Positions 16,364 through 24,522 of a stretch of 64,000 bases of DNA are shown one piece after another. The notes beneath the pieces were generated by a model. That model saw only the letters and a list, made by a program, of their open reading frames with translations. It searched no databases and was not told the origin of the DNA. The stretch covers positions 1 to 64,000 of the forward strand of contig DATIWF010000116.1 of NCBI GenBank assembly GCA_035519535.1, written 5' to 3'. Numbering within the stretch: position 1 is the stretch's first letter; each line of letters opens with the position of its first letter. The translations under genes were made by a program, and so were the position numbers. The DNA is from DATEGZ01 sp035519535 (lineage in GTDB: Bacteria > Acidobacteriota > Vicinamibacteria > Vicinamibacterales > SCN-69-37).

Positions 16364-18133
16364 ATGCTTCGGGCGCTTGCGCGCCTCCTGCCGTACGTCC
16401 GGCGAACGCGTCGCCAGATGATCGCCGGTCTGCTCTGCATTCTCGCGGCGACCGCGCTCTCACTCGCGTCGCCGTGGCTGCTCAAGTACGTCATCGACGG
16501 CCTGTCGCAGGGACTCAGCCGGCGCCAGATCGGCCTCTACGCTGCGGCGATGCTCGCCCTGGCGATAGCCGACGGCGGGTTTCGATACCTGATGCGCAAA
16601 GTGCTTATCGGCGCATCCAGGCAGATCGAATATGACCTGCGCAACGATTTCTTCGCGCACCTCGAGCGCCTGCCGCTGGCCTACTTCCAGGCCAACCGCA
16701 CTGGTGATCTCATGTCCCGTGCCACCAACGATCTCGGCGCCGTGCGCATGATGGTGGGCCCTGCGGTGATGTACTTCAGCAGCACCGCGCTCGGATTTGT
16801 AATCGCGATCGCATTGATGGCGGTCATCGACTGGCGCCTCACGCTGGTCGCGCTCCTGCCGCTGCCGGGGGTCACGATCGCCACGCACTACTTCGGGCGC
16901 GCGAGTCACGATCGGTTCGAGCGCATCCAGGCGCAGCTGTCCGAGCTCAGCGCCGTGGTGCAGGAGGCGCTGGCGGGCGTCCGGGTCGTCCGCGCGTACC
17001 GGCAGGAGCGCTTCGAGCTCGGGCGGTTTCGCGAGGCCAACGACGAGTACGTCCGCCGGAATCGCGGCCTGATCCGGCTGCAATCGGGGTTCTACCCGAG
17101 TCTCACGCTGTGTTTCGGGCTGAGCGGCTTGCTCGTGCTGTGGCTGGGCGGGCGCGACGTCATCGCCGGACGATTGACGCTCGGCGCGTTCGTCGCCTTC
17201 ATGCGGTACCTGGTGCTGCTCAGCTGGCCCCTCATCGCGTTTGGCTGGGTCATCAACATCGTACAGCGCGGCGTCGCCTCGTGGGAGCGGATGCTCGAGG
17301 TGATGGACGCGCCGGCCGCGGGTGCGGACGCCGCGAGGGCGTCGGTCCCGCCGCTCACGGGCCGGCTCGACGTGAGGCGGCTCACGTTTCGCTATCCGTC
17401 GGCCGCGACCAACGCGCTCGAGGACGTGTCGTTCTCGCTCGCGCCCGGCCGCACGGTCGCGCTCGTCGGCGCCACCGGCTCGGGCAAGTCCACGCTCGTC
17501 AACCTGCTGCCGCGTCTGCACGAGCCGCCGCCGGGCACGGTCTTCGTGGACGACATGGACGTGCGATCCGTTCCGCTCGATCACCTCCGGCGCGCGATTG
17601 GCGTCGTGCCGCAGGAGCCCTTTCTGTTCTCCGACACGGTCGGCGGGAACGTCGCGTTCGGGCTGGACGACGCCCTCGACCAGGACGCCGCACGGGCGCG
17701 CGTCGCCGAGGCGGTGGCGACCGCCGGGCTGTCCGCGGACGTCGCCGGCTTTCCCCACGGCCTGGACACCGTCGTGGGCGAACGCGGGATCACGCTGTCG
17801 GGCGGGCAGAAACAGCGCGTTGCGATCGCGCGCGCGCTGGCGATCGACCCGCGCGTGCTGGTCCTCGACGACGCGCTCTCGGCGGTCGACACGGCGACGG
17901 AGGAGGCGATTCTGCACCGGCTGCGCGCGGTCCGACGATCGCGCGCGTGCCTCATCGTGTCGCACCGCGTCTCGACCGTGCGCGACGCCGACGAGATCGT
18001 CGTCCTCTCCGCCGGCCGCGTCGCCGAACGCGGCACCCACGACACGCTCGTCGCCGCCGGCGGGCTCTACGCCGACATGCACCGGCGCCAGTTGCTGGAG
18101 GAGGAAATGCGACAGTGGGGCGGGACGCCGTGA
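16364..18133 (+). CDS. ABC exporter half-transporter (first of a pair)
   Basis: A 589-residue type IV ABC exporter: six membrane helices (about 15-310) fused to one ATPase domain. Walker A is GATGSGKST (Lys375), the signature LSGGQ is at 478-482, Walker B is VLVLDDALSAVD (Asp rather than Glu at the catalytic carboxylate position), and the switch His is in LIVSHRVST. The Glu-to-Asp change at the Walker B end is typical of the degenerate site of heterodimeric exporters. Its stop overlaps the next start (GTGA), so the two proteins very likely form a heterodimer like MdlA/MdlB or BmrC/BmrD. Substrate unknown (lipid or drug). Confidence 0.92.
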   Translation: MLRALARLLPYVRRTRRQMIAGLLCILAATALSLASPWLLKYVIDGLSQGLSRRQIGLYAAAMLALAIADGGFRYLMRKVLIGASRQIEYDLRNDFFAHLERLPLAYFQANRTGDLMSRATNDLGAVRMMVGPAVMYFSSTALGFVIAIALMAVIDWRLTLVALLPLPGVTIATHYFGRASHDRFERIQAQLSELSAVVQEALAGVRVVRAYRQERFELGRFREANDEYVRRNRGLIRLQSGFYPSLTLCFGLSGLLVLWLGGRDVIAGRLTLGAFVAFMRYLVLLSWPLIAFGWVINIVQRGVASWERMLEVMDAPAAGADAARASVPPLTGRLDVRRLTFRYPSAATNALEDVSFSLAPGRTVALVGATGSGKSTLVNLLPRLHEPPPGTVFVDDMDVRSVPLDHLRRAIGVVPQEPFLFSDTVGGNVAFGLDDALDQDAARARVAEAVATAGLSADVAGFPHGLDTVVGERGITLSGGQKQRVAIARALAIDPRVLVLDDALSAVDTATEEAILHRLRAVRRSRACLIVSHRVSTVRDADEIVVLSAGRVAERGTHDTLVAAGGLYADMHRRQLLEEEMRQWGGTP

Positions 18134-19935
18134 ACGACGACGTCCTCGGCAAGGCGTACGACGCGCGGCTGATGAGGCGGCTCCTCGTGTACCTGCGGCC
18201 GCATGTCGCCGCCGTCTGCGTGGCGTTCGTGGCGATCGCGGGCGGATCAGCGGTTGATTTGGCCCAGCCGTGGCTGACGCAGCAGGCGATCGATCGCTTC
18301 ATATCGACGGGCGACACGGCCGGCCTGGCGCGACTGGCGCTCGTGTTCCTCGTGCTGTTGATGGTCGGGTTCGTGTGCGATTACGGCCAGACGTTCGTCC
18401 TGCAGACGACCGGACAGAAGATCATGCACACGCTGCGCATGCAGGTGTACGCGCACCTGCAGCGACTCGACCTCAAGTTCTACGACCGCCACCCGGTCGG
18501 GCGGCTGATGACGCGCGTCACGACCGACGTGGACGCGCTCAACGACCTGTTCGCGTCCGGCGTCATCACGGTCTTTGGCGACGTGTTCGTCCTGACCGGC
18601 ATCATCGTCATGATGCTCGTGATGAGCTGGCGGCTGGCGCTCGTCGCCTTCGTCGTGCTGCCGGGCATCGCCTGGGTGACCGCGTGGTTCCGCCGCAACG
18701 TCCGCGAATCCTACCGTGAGATCCGCGGCCTGGTCGCCCGGTTGAACGCCTTCCTCCAGGAGCACATCACGGGCATCGCGACCGTCCAGCTCTTCGCCGA
18801 GGAGCCGCGCACGTTCCGCCGGTTCGACGCGATCAACCGCAGCCACCGCGATGTGAACATCACGTCCATCTTCTTCTACGCCGTCTTCTACCCGGCGATC
18901 GAGATCCTGGCCGCGATCTCCGGCGCGCTGGTCATCTGGATCGGCGGCGGCTGGGCCGAGCACGGCATCGTGTCCGTGGGCGTGCTCGTCGCCTTTCTGC
19001 AGTACTCGCGGCGGTACTTCCAGCCCATCAGCGACCTGTCGGAGAAGTTCAACATCCTGCAGGCCGCGATGGCGGCCTCCGAACGGATCTTCGCGCTGCT
19101 CGACACGCCGGTCGAGCTCGCCGTGCGCGCGGCGCCCGTGCGTCGGCCCGCCGGCTCGCCCGGCCGCATCGAGTTCGACCATGTGTGGTTCGCCTACGAG
19201 GGCGACCACTACGTGCTGCGCGACGTGTCCTTCGTCATCGAGCCCGGCCAGCGCGTCGGAATCGTCGGGGCGACGGGGTCGGGCAAGACGACGCTCATCA
19301 GCCTGCTCCTGCGCTTCTACGACGTCAATCGCGGACGCATCCTCGTGGACGGCGTGGACGTGCGGGATCTGGATCCGGCCGACCTGCGCGGCCTGTTCGG
19401 CCTCGTCCTGCAGGACGTGCACCTGTTCACCGGGACGATCGCGAGCAACGTGCGACTCGGCCGGGACGACATCAGCGACGAGGCGATTCGGAAGGCCGCG
19501 CGCGCCGTGCATGCCGACGCATTCATCAACGCGCTGCCCGGGGGCTTCGAGGCCGCGGTGGCCGAGCGCGGCGCGACCCTGTCGGTGGGGCAGAAGCAGC
19601 TGCTGGCCTTTGCGCGCGCCCTGGCCTTCGAGCCTGCCGTCCTGGTCCTCGACGAGGCGACCTCGAGCATCGATACCGCCACCGAGGCCCTCATCCAGGA
19701 CGCGCTCCACGCGTTGATGGCCGGGCGCACCGTGCTGGCGATCGCGCACCGGCTGTCGACCATCCAGGACATGGACGCCATTCTCGTCCTGCACAAGGGA
19801 GAGCTCTGCGAGCAGGGCACGCATCAGGCGCTGCTGGCGCGCCGGGGGCTCTACTACCGGCTCTATCAGCTTCAGTTCCGGGACCAGGCCGTCGCCGGGG
19901 CCGTCGGGGCAGGCGCGGCGGGCGAGGCTACTTGA
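18130..19935 (+). CDS. ABC exporter half-transporter (second of a pair)
   Basis: A 601-residue partner of the preceding gene with the same architecture: six helices (about 20-330), then the ATPase. Walker A is GATGSGKTT (Lys386), Walker B is VLVLDEATSSID with the catalytic Glu present, and the switch His is in AIAHRLST. The signature reads LSVGQ (484-488) instead of LSGGQ. In a heterodimer one composite site would pair the weak Walker B of one subunit with the altered signature of the other, giving one degenerate and one active site, as known for BmrCD/TM287-288. The GTG start overlaps the upstream stop; its 3' end overlaps the convergent 3D-domain gene by eight bases. Confidence 0.92.
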   Translation: MNDDVLGKAYDARLMRRLLVYLRPHVAAVCVAFVAIAGGSAVDLAQPWLTQQAIDRFISTGDTAGLARLALVFLVLLMVGFVCDYGQTFVLQTTGQKIMHTLRMQVYAHLQRLDLKFYDRHPVGRLMTRVTTDVDALNDLFASGVITVFGDVFVLTGIIVMMLVMSWRLALVAFVVLPGIAWVTAWFRRNVRESYREIRGLVARLNAFLQEHITGIATVQLFAEEPRTFRRFDAINRSHRDVNITSIFFYAVFYPAIEILAAISGALVIWIGGGWAEHGIVSVGVLVAFLQYSRRYFQPISDLSEKFNILQAAMAASERIFALLDTPVELAVRAAPVRRPAGSPGRIEFDHVWFAYEGDHYVLRDVSFVIEPGQRVGIVGATGSGKTTLISLLLRFYDVNRGRILVDGVDVRDLDPADLRGLFGLVLQDVHLFTGTIASNVRLGRDDISDEAIRKAARAVHADAFINALPGGFEAAVAERGATLSVGQKQLLAFARALAFEPAVLVLDEATSSIDTATEALIQDALHALMAGRTVLAIAHRLSTIQDMDAILVLHKGELCEQGTHQALLARRGLYYRLYQLQFRDQAVAGAVGAGAAGEAT

Positions 19936-20395
19936 TGGCGGGCGCGGTGTTCTTCGGGTTCCAGCCGAGGCGCAGGACGGTCAGGACGATGTCGCGGCGC
20001 CCGAATTCCACCGCCTCGTCGCAGTTCCACATGTAGAGATCGACGTGGCGTCCCAGCACCTTGGGCCCGGTGTCCATCACCGTGTAGATCCCGCGGTATT
20101 GCTCGGGCACGCCGTCCACGGAGACGACCGATCCCTCGGGCAGGAGGACCTCGTCCGCCGCCGCAATCCCCGCCTGCACGTCGACGCCGGACGATGTCGT
20201 CTGGCCGCGGCAGTAGGCGGTGGCGATGAAGTCCAGCCGTTGACCGGCCGTGACTTTGCCCCGCGCGTCGGCCATCGGATTGATGCGCGACGTGTTGCGC
20301 GAGTCAATCACCGTGGCGTCGTACAGAAGCACGACCGCGGCGGCCGTCAGGACCGTCGCCAAGAGCTTCCGCCGAAAGGAGCGCGAGAGCAGCAT
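19928..20395 (-). CDS. 3D-domain protein (MltA/Rpf-like cell-wall protein)
   Basis: A 155-residue protein with an N-terminal membrane anchor or signal (about 8-26). The rest is a 3D domain, named for three conserved aspartates: FIATAYCRGQTTSSGVDV starts the double-psi barrel, and YTVMDTGPKVLGRHVDLYM carries two of the Asp residues. This fold is the catalytic core of MltA lytic transglycosylases and of Rpf-associated YabE/YuiC proteins, so a role in peptidoglycan turnover is likely. It is monocistronic, convergent with the ABC exporter genes. A TACGCT -10-like hexamer lies about 20 bases before the start. Confidence 0.8.
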   Translation of the reverse strand: MLLSRSFRRKLLATVLTAAAVVLLYDATVIDSRNTSRINPMADARGKVTAGQRLDFIATAYCRGQTTSSGVDVQAGIAAADEVLLPEGSVVSVDGVPEQYRGIYTVMDTGPKVLGRHVDLYMWNCDEAVEFGRRDIVLTVLRLGWNPKNTAPAIK

Positions 20396-20569
20396 CGGGG
20401 TCTGGGGACGCCTCTAGCGTAACGGGTGACGACGGTGAAACGGAAGCGAATACGCGCGCCCGGCGAGGACAATCAAGTAATTGAAAACAAAGGGATTACA
20501 GAAATCGAACGCGCCCGGACCGGGAGGCCAGACTCGGGTGGCGGGCGCTCGGGTTTGTCGGCCGGCCGG

Positions 20570-21580
20570 TCAGAAGTGTGCGAAACCCTGGCCCAGGGGC
20601 TCGAGCGTTCCGCCGCGGTCGAGCCAGACACCCGGTTCGGCCGTGAGCCGGCCCACGTGCGTCAGGCCGACGTCGCTGCAGAGGCGGCCGGCCGCGCGGA
20701 AAGCCCCGCGCCAGCGCGGCCGCACCGCAAACAGCAGCTCGTAGTCCTCGCCGCCGGAGACAGCGAGCGCCAGCGCGTCGCCATGCGTGCGCTGCGCCCA
20801 CGATCGGGCGCCGGGATGAACCGGAACCCTGGCTGCATCGATCACGGCACCGGTGTGACTCGCCGCGGCGATTTGCCTCACGGCATCGGCGAGCCCGTCG
20901 GAGAGGTCCATGCAGGCGGCGGCAGCGCGCGCGCGGCCCATGGCCGTGCCGCAGCGCAGCCGCGCGTCAGGCCGTTCGTACCGGGCGACGCACTCGGCCT
21001 CCTCGGGCTGCAGCTCCGGCCGCTTCGCGCCGGTGCTGAGCATCGCCAGGCCAGCGGCGGCGGCGCCCACCGTGCCGGTCAGATACAGCTCGTCACCGGG
21101 CCGGCCGCCGTCCCGACGGAGGACTCGGCGCCGGTGGACCGACCCGAGCGCGATCGAGTCCGCGACGAGCGGTCCGGGGGATCGCGAGAGGTTGCCGCCG
21201 ACGAGCGGCGCGCCGGCACGCGAGGCCAGCGCGAGGAACGCGTCGATGAACTCGTCGAACTCGCGGAGCGGCAGGTCCGGCGGCAGGGCCAGCGAGAGCA
21301 GCGACGCGCGCGGCGTCGCGCCCATCGCCGCCAGGTCGCTCAGACTCACGGCGAGCGCCTTGTGTCCGACCGCCGCGAGGGGCGTCCAGTCGCGCCGGAA
21401 GTGCACGGTCTCGACGAGCGAGTCGGTCGTGACGACCGTCAGCTCGCCCCGCAGCGGCTCGATGACCGCCGCATCGTCGCCGATGCCGATTGGAATCCAC
21501 GCCGGCGGAGATCCGGCGCGCGCGCGCAGGCGTTCGATGAGACCGTGTTCGCCGACTGAAGCGACCGTCGCGTCACTCAT
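20570..21580 (-). CDS. thiL: thiamine-monophosphate kinase
   Basis: A 336-residue ATP-dependent kinase that converts thiamine phosphate to the cofactor thiamine diphosphate, the last step of thiamine synthesis. Family marks are IGIGDDAAVIEP (metal-binding Asp pair), TTDSLVETVHFRRDW, KALAVSLSDLAAMGA, VGGNLSRSPGPL and MDLSDGLADAVRQIA. Length is normal (about 330). No other thiamine gene is nearby. It is the last gene of the minus-strand block below 6S RNA. The start codon lies inside a perfect palindrome (21578-21595), which could restrict translation. Confidence 0.93.
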   Translation of the reverse strand: MSDATVASVGEHGLIERLRARAGSPPAWIPIGIGDDAAVIEPLRGELTVVTTDSLVETVHFRRDWTPLAAVGHKALAVSLSDLAAMGATPRASLLSLALPPDLPLREFDEFIDAFLALASRAGAPLVGGNLSRSPGPLVADSIALGSVHRRRVLRRDGGRPGDELYLTGTVGAAAAGLAMLSTGAKRPELQPEEAECVARYERPDARLRCGTAMGRARAAAACMDLSDGLADAVRQIAAASHTGAVIDAARVPVHPGARSWAQRTHGDALALAVSGGEDYELLFAVRPRWRGAFRAAGRLCSDVGLTHVGRLTAEPGVWLDRGGTLEPLGQGFAHF

Positions 21581-21595
21581 CGAGGGTCCTCGATG
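21578..21595. promoter_or_regulatory. palindrome over the thiL start codon
   Basis: CATCGAGG-GT-CCTCGATG is a perfect 18-bp inverted repeat. On the minus strand the right arm contains the thiL ATG and the left arm the only GAGG that could serve as ribosome site, so in RNA the hairpin would hide both. Confidence 0.5.
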
Positions 21596-21624
21596 CGGTG
21601 ACGCGCCGGCCGTTTGGGAAAGGG

Positions 21625-21799
21625 CCCCGCTTTGCCGTGTGGGGAGGTCGTTTGAACCTGCATATGCAGGTGGAGCCGCTCAGAGCCGCGCTTCAGGCTT
21701 CCTCACCACGGAGGCGTGCACACCACGCGGCGTCGCCGCTCACTCGTTGGTAAAACGTTGGCTCAAGCGACGCTCCGAACCATCACGAACAAAGCAGGG
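21625..21799 (-). ncRNA. ssrS: 6S RNA
   Basis: About 175 nt on the minus strand downstream of zapA, the usual place for ssrS. The ends pair in a long closing stem (CCCTGCTTTG at 21799-21790 with CAAAGCGGGG at 21634-21625, then CGTG with CACG). Inside are GGAGCG and TTGAGCC on the 5' side, the large central bubble, and GAGGAAGCCTGAAGC followed by CCACCTGCA and TGCAGGTTCAAACG on the 3' side, matching the layout of the E. coli RNA. 6S RNA mimics an open promoter and sequesters the housekeeping RNA polymerase in stationary phase. The ends are estimated from the pairing. Confidence 0.88.
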
Positions 21800-21803
21800 A
21801 GCT

Positions 21804-21833
21804 CAATAACGCTGACTGGATCTTAGCAGACAA
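21804..21833 (-). promoter_or_regulatory. promoter of 6S RNA
   Basis: On the minus strand TTGTCT (21833-21828) and TTATTG (21809-21804) are separated by 18 bases and lie just before the paired 5' end of the RNA at 21799. The fit between predicted transcription start and RNA end supports both calls. Confidence 0.5.
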
Positions 21834-21854
21834 AGGGGAGAGGAGAGAGGCAAA

Positions 21855-21878
21855 GGGCAGAAATGCACACTTCTGCCC
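21855..21878 (-). terminator. intrinsic terminator after zapA
   Basis: GGGCAGAA and TTCTGCCC form a perfect eight-base-pair stem with an eight-base loop, 17 bases after the zapA stop codon, followed on the minus strand by a pyrimidine-rich tract starting TTTGCCTCTCTCC. It separates the pheS-zapA transcript from 6S RNA. Confidence 0.65.
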
Positions 21879-21894
21879 TCGGCCTTGACAGGGT

Positions 21895-22209
21895 CTACTG
21901 ATTGACCGCTCTGACCCGCGCGTCGGTGAGCACGGCGTCCAGGAGCTGCTCGATCGCGGCGGCGCGGGACGTCCACTCGCCCTCCGAGGCCGACGTGCTG
22001 GCGCGCGCGTGGAAGAGCTCGTCCACGATGTTGAGCGCCGCGATGACGGCGACGCGCAGCGCGTCGGTGCTGGCCAGCTCGCGCGCGGCCATCTGCATCT
22101 TCTCGTCGAGATACGTCGCCAGCTCGGCGATGTACTGAGGGTCGAGCTCGCTCCGGACGGCGTAGCGCTGGCCGTGGATGTCGACGTGCACGACGCGGCT
22201 CTTTGTCAT
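21895..22209 (-). CDS. zapA: cell division protein ZapA
   Basis: A 104-residue FtsZ-associated protein. The N-terminus VVHVDIHGQRYAVRSELDPQYIAELATYLDEKM matches the ZapA globular domain, and LRVAVIAALNIVDELFHAR starts the long C-terminal helix that forms the tetrameric coiled coil. ZapA cross-links FtsZ filaments at the division site. It lies 17 bases after a small coiled-coil gene and upstream of 6S RNA, an order known from many bacteria. Confidence 0.9.
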   Translation of the reverse strand: MTKSRVVHVDIHGQRYAVRSELDPQYIAELATYLDEKMQMAARELASTDALRVAVIAALNIVDELFHARASTSASEGEWTSRAAAIEQLLDAVLTDARVRAVNQ

Positions 22210-22226
22210 CGCGTGGGCCGGTTCGA

Positions 22227-22502
22227 TCAGAGATTGAGCTTGTCGATCTGCGCGATCATCTGGACGACGCGGTTGCGGATGAGCTCGCGCTCCTCGCGCA
22301 GCGTGACGACTTCGGCGGAGGCGCCCGACGCTTCCGTCAGCCGCGCGCGCGCCGCGTCGACCTCGCGTTCGAGGCGCGCGACTTCGTCGAGCGCCTTCGC
22401 GCGATCGTTGCGCAGGCTGTCGACGAGGCTGATGAGGTGCCGGACTTTCTCTTCGAGACGATCGATGGGCTGCAGATCTACGGCAGTGGCGGCGCGAACC
22501 AT
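22227..22502 (-). CDS. ZapB-like coiled-coil protein
   Basis: A 91-residue, almost wholly helical protein. Residues 12-85 show a continuous heptad pattern (DRLEEKVRHLISLVDSLRND, EVARLEREVDAARARL, REERELIRNRVVQMIAQIDKLNL). Between pheT and zapA this position is typically held by a small ZapB-like or SlyX-like division factor; direct action with ZapA is inferred from context. Start 22502 lies four bases from the pheT stop; a longer frame reaching 22583 would overlap pheT. Confidence 0.65.
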   Translation of the reverse strand: MVRAATAVDLQPIDRLEEKVRHLISLVDSLRNDRAKALDEVARLEREVDAARARLTEASGASAEVVTLREERELIRNRVVQMIAQIDKLNL

Positions 22503-22506
22503 TCGG

Positions 22507-24522
22507 CTACTCCGTCCGTTGATCTGACCCGCCGCGCAACACCGCGCCGTGCTCGCGCACGAGCGCCGCGACGATCGCGTCAACGGCTTGCTGGACTTCC
22601 ATGTCCGTCAACGTCCGGTCGCCCGCCCGGAACGTCAGACGCAGCGAGAGGCTGATCTGCCCGCTCGGCACGCCCTGGCCCTGGTAGCGATCGAACTCGC
22701 GCACGGCGACGAGTGTCGCCGGCGCGTTGCGACGGATCGTGCCACGAACGTCCGCGGCTGGCAAGCGGTCCGAGACGACAATCGACAGATCTCTCACGAT
22801 CGACGGGAAGCGCGGGAGCGGCGTGATGGCCCGCAAGGCCGGCGCGCCGGGTCCCAGGGCGTCCAGATCGAGCTCGCCGGCGAAGACCTCGTCGGCCGGA
22901 CCGAGTCCGCGCGTCGCCGAGAGCTGTCCGATCCACCCGACCGTGGCGCCGTCGAGCTGCAGATGCGCGCTGCGTCCCTCGCGACACCACGTCAGGCCGG
23001 CGCCGCCCGACACCTCGATCTCCCGTCCGTACGCCGCCGCCAGGAGCGACGCCACGCCCTTCGCGTCCGTGAAGCCCATCGGCCCGCCGTTGCCGCTCCA
23101 GTGCGTGCCGCGCGACCCGGTCAGCACCCAGCCGACGCACTGGCGCTCGCCCTTGGCCGAAAACACGGTGCCGATCTCGAACAGCCGCACATCGGCGGAC
23201 TCGCGCCGCCGGCTGTGCGCCAGCGAGTCGACCAGGCCCGGCACGAGCGACGGCCGGAGCGTCGCGAACTTCTCGGACAGCGGGTTGGTGAGCGTCAGCC
23301 GGTCGCCCTCGCCCGCAAACGCTGCCGCCCACGCGTCTTCGATGAACGTGAAGGTGACGGCCTCCTGGAGGCCGGCGCCGCACAGGAGCCGCCGCAGAGC
23401 CCGACCTCGCACGACGCCCGGGAATGGCGGCCGGGGTGGCGTGCGCAGGGCCGGGAAGGACGCCGGTATTCGGTCGAAGCCCCAATGTCGGCCGACCTCC
23501 TCGATCAGGTCGGCCTCGCGAGCGACGTCCACGCGGAAGGCCGGCACGGCGACCGACCAGCCCTGGCCGGCCGCCGTGGGTGCGAAGCCCAACCGGGTCA
23601 GAATCCGTTCGACGTCGGCGTCGGGCACCGTGTCGCCCAGCAGGCGCCTGAGATGTCCGCGATCGAGGGCGAGATTGCGCGGTGTGGCCTGGTGCGGATA
23701 GATATCGCTCACCGGCCCGACGAACTTGCCCGCGCCCGTCTTCTCGAGGAGCAGCCGGAACCGCGCGAGCGCGCGCACGGGGGCGGTGAGGTCGGCGCCG
23801 CGTTCGAAGCGCGCGGACGCCTCCGTCTTGAGCCCCAGCTTCTTGCTGGTCGTCCGGACCGACACCGGCTGAAACCAGGCGCTTTCGATGGCGATCTTCG
23901 TCGTGCCGGACGAGACCTCCGAATCGGCGCCGCCCATGAGCCCCGCGATGGCGACCGGTCTGTCGCGATCCGCAATCACGAGCATCGTCTCGTCGAGAGC
24001 GCGGTTCTGGCCGTCGAGGGTCGTCAGACGCTCGCCGCCCCGCGCGCGCCGGACGCGAATTTCCGGGCCGGCCAGCTTCACGACGTCGAACGCGTGCATG
24101 GGATGGCCCAGCTCGAGCATCACGTAGTTGGTGACGTCGACGACGTTGTTGATCGGGCGGACGCCGGCGGCGGTGAGCCGCGCGGCGAGCCAGTCGGGCG
24201 AGGGGCCGACCATGACGTCTGCGACCGCGAGCGCGTAGCGCCCGCAGCCCGGGTCGCCGACGGAGACCTTGACCGACGCGGCGCCGCTCGTCGTCGCCGC
24301 CAGTTCGGGCGCCCGGAGGTCGACGCCGAATGCGGCGGCGGCCTCGCGCGCCAGACCGTACACGCTCAGGCAATCCGGCCGGTTGGCGGTGATCTCGAAG
24401 TCGACCACCTCGCCCTCGATGCCCTCGACGTTGAAGCCGCACGCGCCGAGACGCGAGGCGACCGCCTTCGCGTCCGCCGGCACGTCGGCGAATTCGCGGA
24501 GCCAGGAGACCGGCACCCTCAT
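22507..24522 (-). CDS. pheT: phenylalanyl-tRNA synthetase beta subunit, lacking the OB-fold domain
   Basis: A 671-residue beta chain of the (alpha-beta)2 enzyme that charges tRNA-Phe. After an N-terminal B1 segment (MRVPVSWLREFAD to about residue 35) the protein goes straight to FEITANRPDCLSVYGLAREAA, so the EMAP-like OB-fold tRNA-binding insertion (about 110 residues in the E. coli protein) is absent and the chain is about 120 residues short. The B3/B4 editing domain (INNVVDVTNYVMLELGHPMH), B5 and catalytic-like core and the C-terminal FDX-ACB anticodon-binding domain (about 580-671) are all there. The start overlaps the pheS stop (ATGA). Confidence 0.93.
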   Translation of the reverse strand: MRVPVSWLREFADVPADAKAVASRLGACGFNVEGIEGEVVDFEITANRPDCLSVYGLAREAAAAFGVDLRAPELAATTSGAASVKVSVGDPGCGRYALAVADVMVGPSPDWLAARLTAAGVRPINNVVDVTNYVMLELGHPMHAFDVVKLAGPEIRVRRARGGERLTTLDGQNRALDETMLVIADRDRPVAIAGLMGGADSEVSSGTTKIAIESAWFQPVSVRTTSKKLGLKTEASARFERGADLTAPVRALARFRLLLEKTGAGKFVGPVSDIYPHQATPRNLALDRGHLRRLLGDTVPDADVERILTRLGFAPTAAGQGWSVAVPAFRVDVAREADLIEEVGRHWGFDRIPASFPALRTPPRPPFPGVVRGRALRRLLCGAGLQEAVTFTFIEDAWAAAFAGEGDRLTLTNPLSEKFATLRPSLVPGLVDSLAHSRRRESADVRLFEIGTVFSAKGERQCVGWVLTGSRGTHWSGNGGPMGFTDAKGVASLLAAAYGREIEVSGGAGLTWCREGRSAHLQLDGATVGWIGQLSATRGLGPADEVFAGELDLDALGPGAPALRAITPLPRFPSIVRDLSIVVSDRLPAADVRGTIRRNAPATLVAVREFDRYQGQGVPSGQISLSLRLTFRAGDRTLTDMEVQQAVDAIVAALVREHGAVLRGGSDQRTE

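Noticed and set aside
17110..18129. N-terminal extension of the second ABC transporter
   Set aside because: The frame is open but overlaps the ATPase domain of the first transporter in another frame and has low-complexity Arg-rich content; the family N-terminus begins at 18130.
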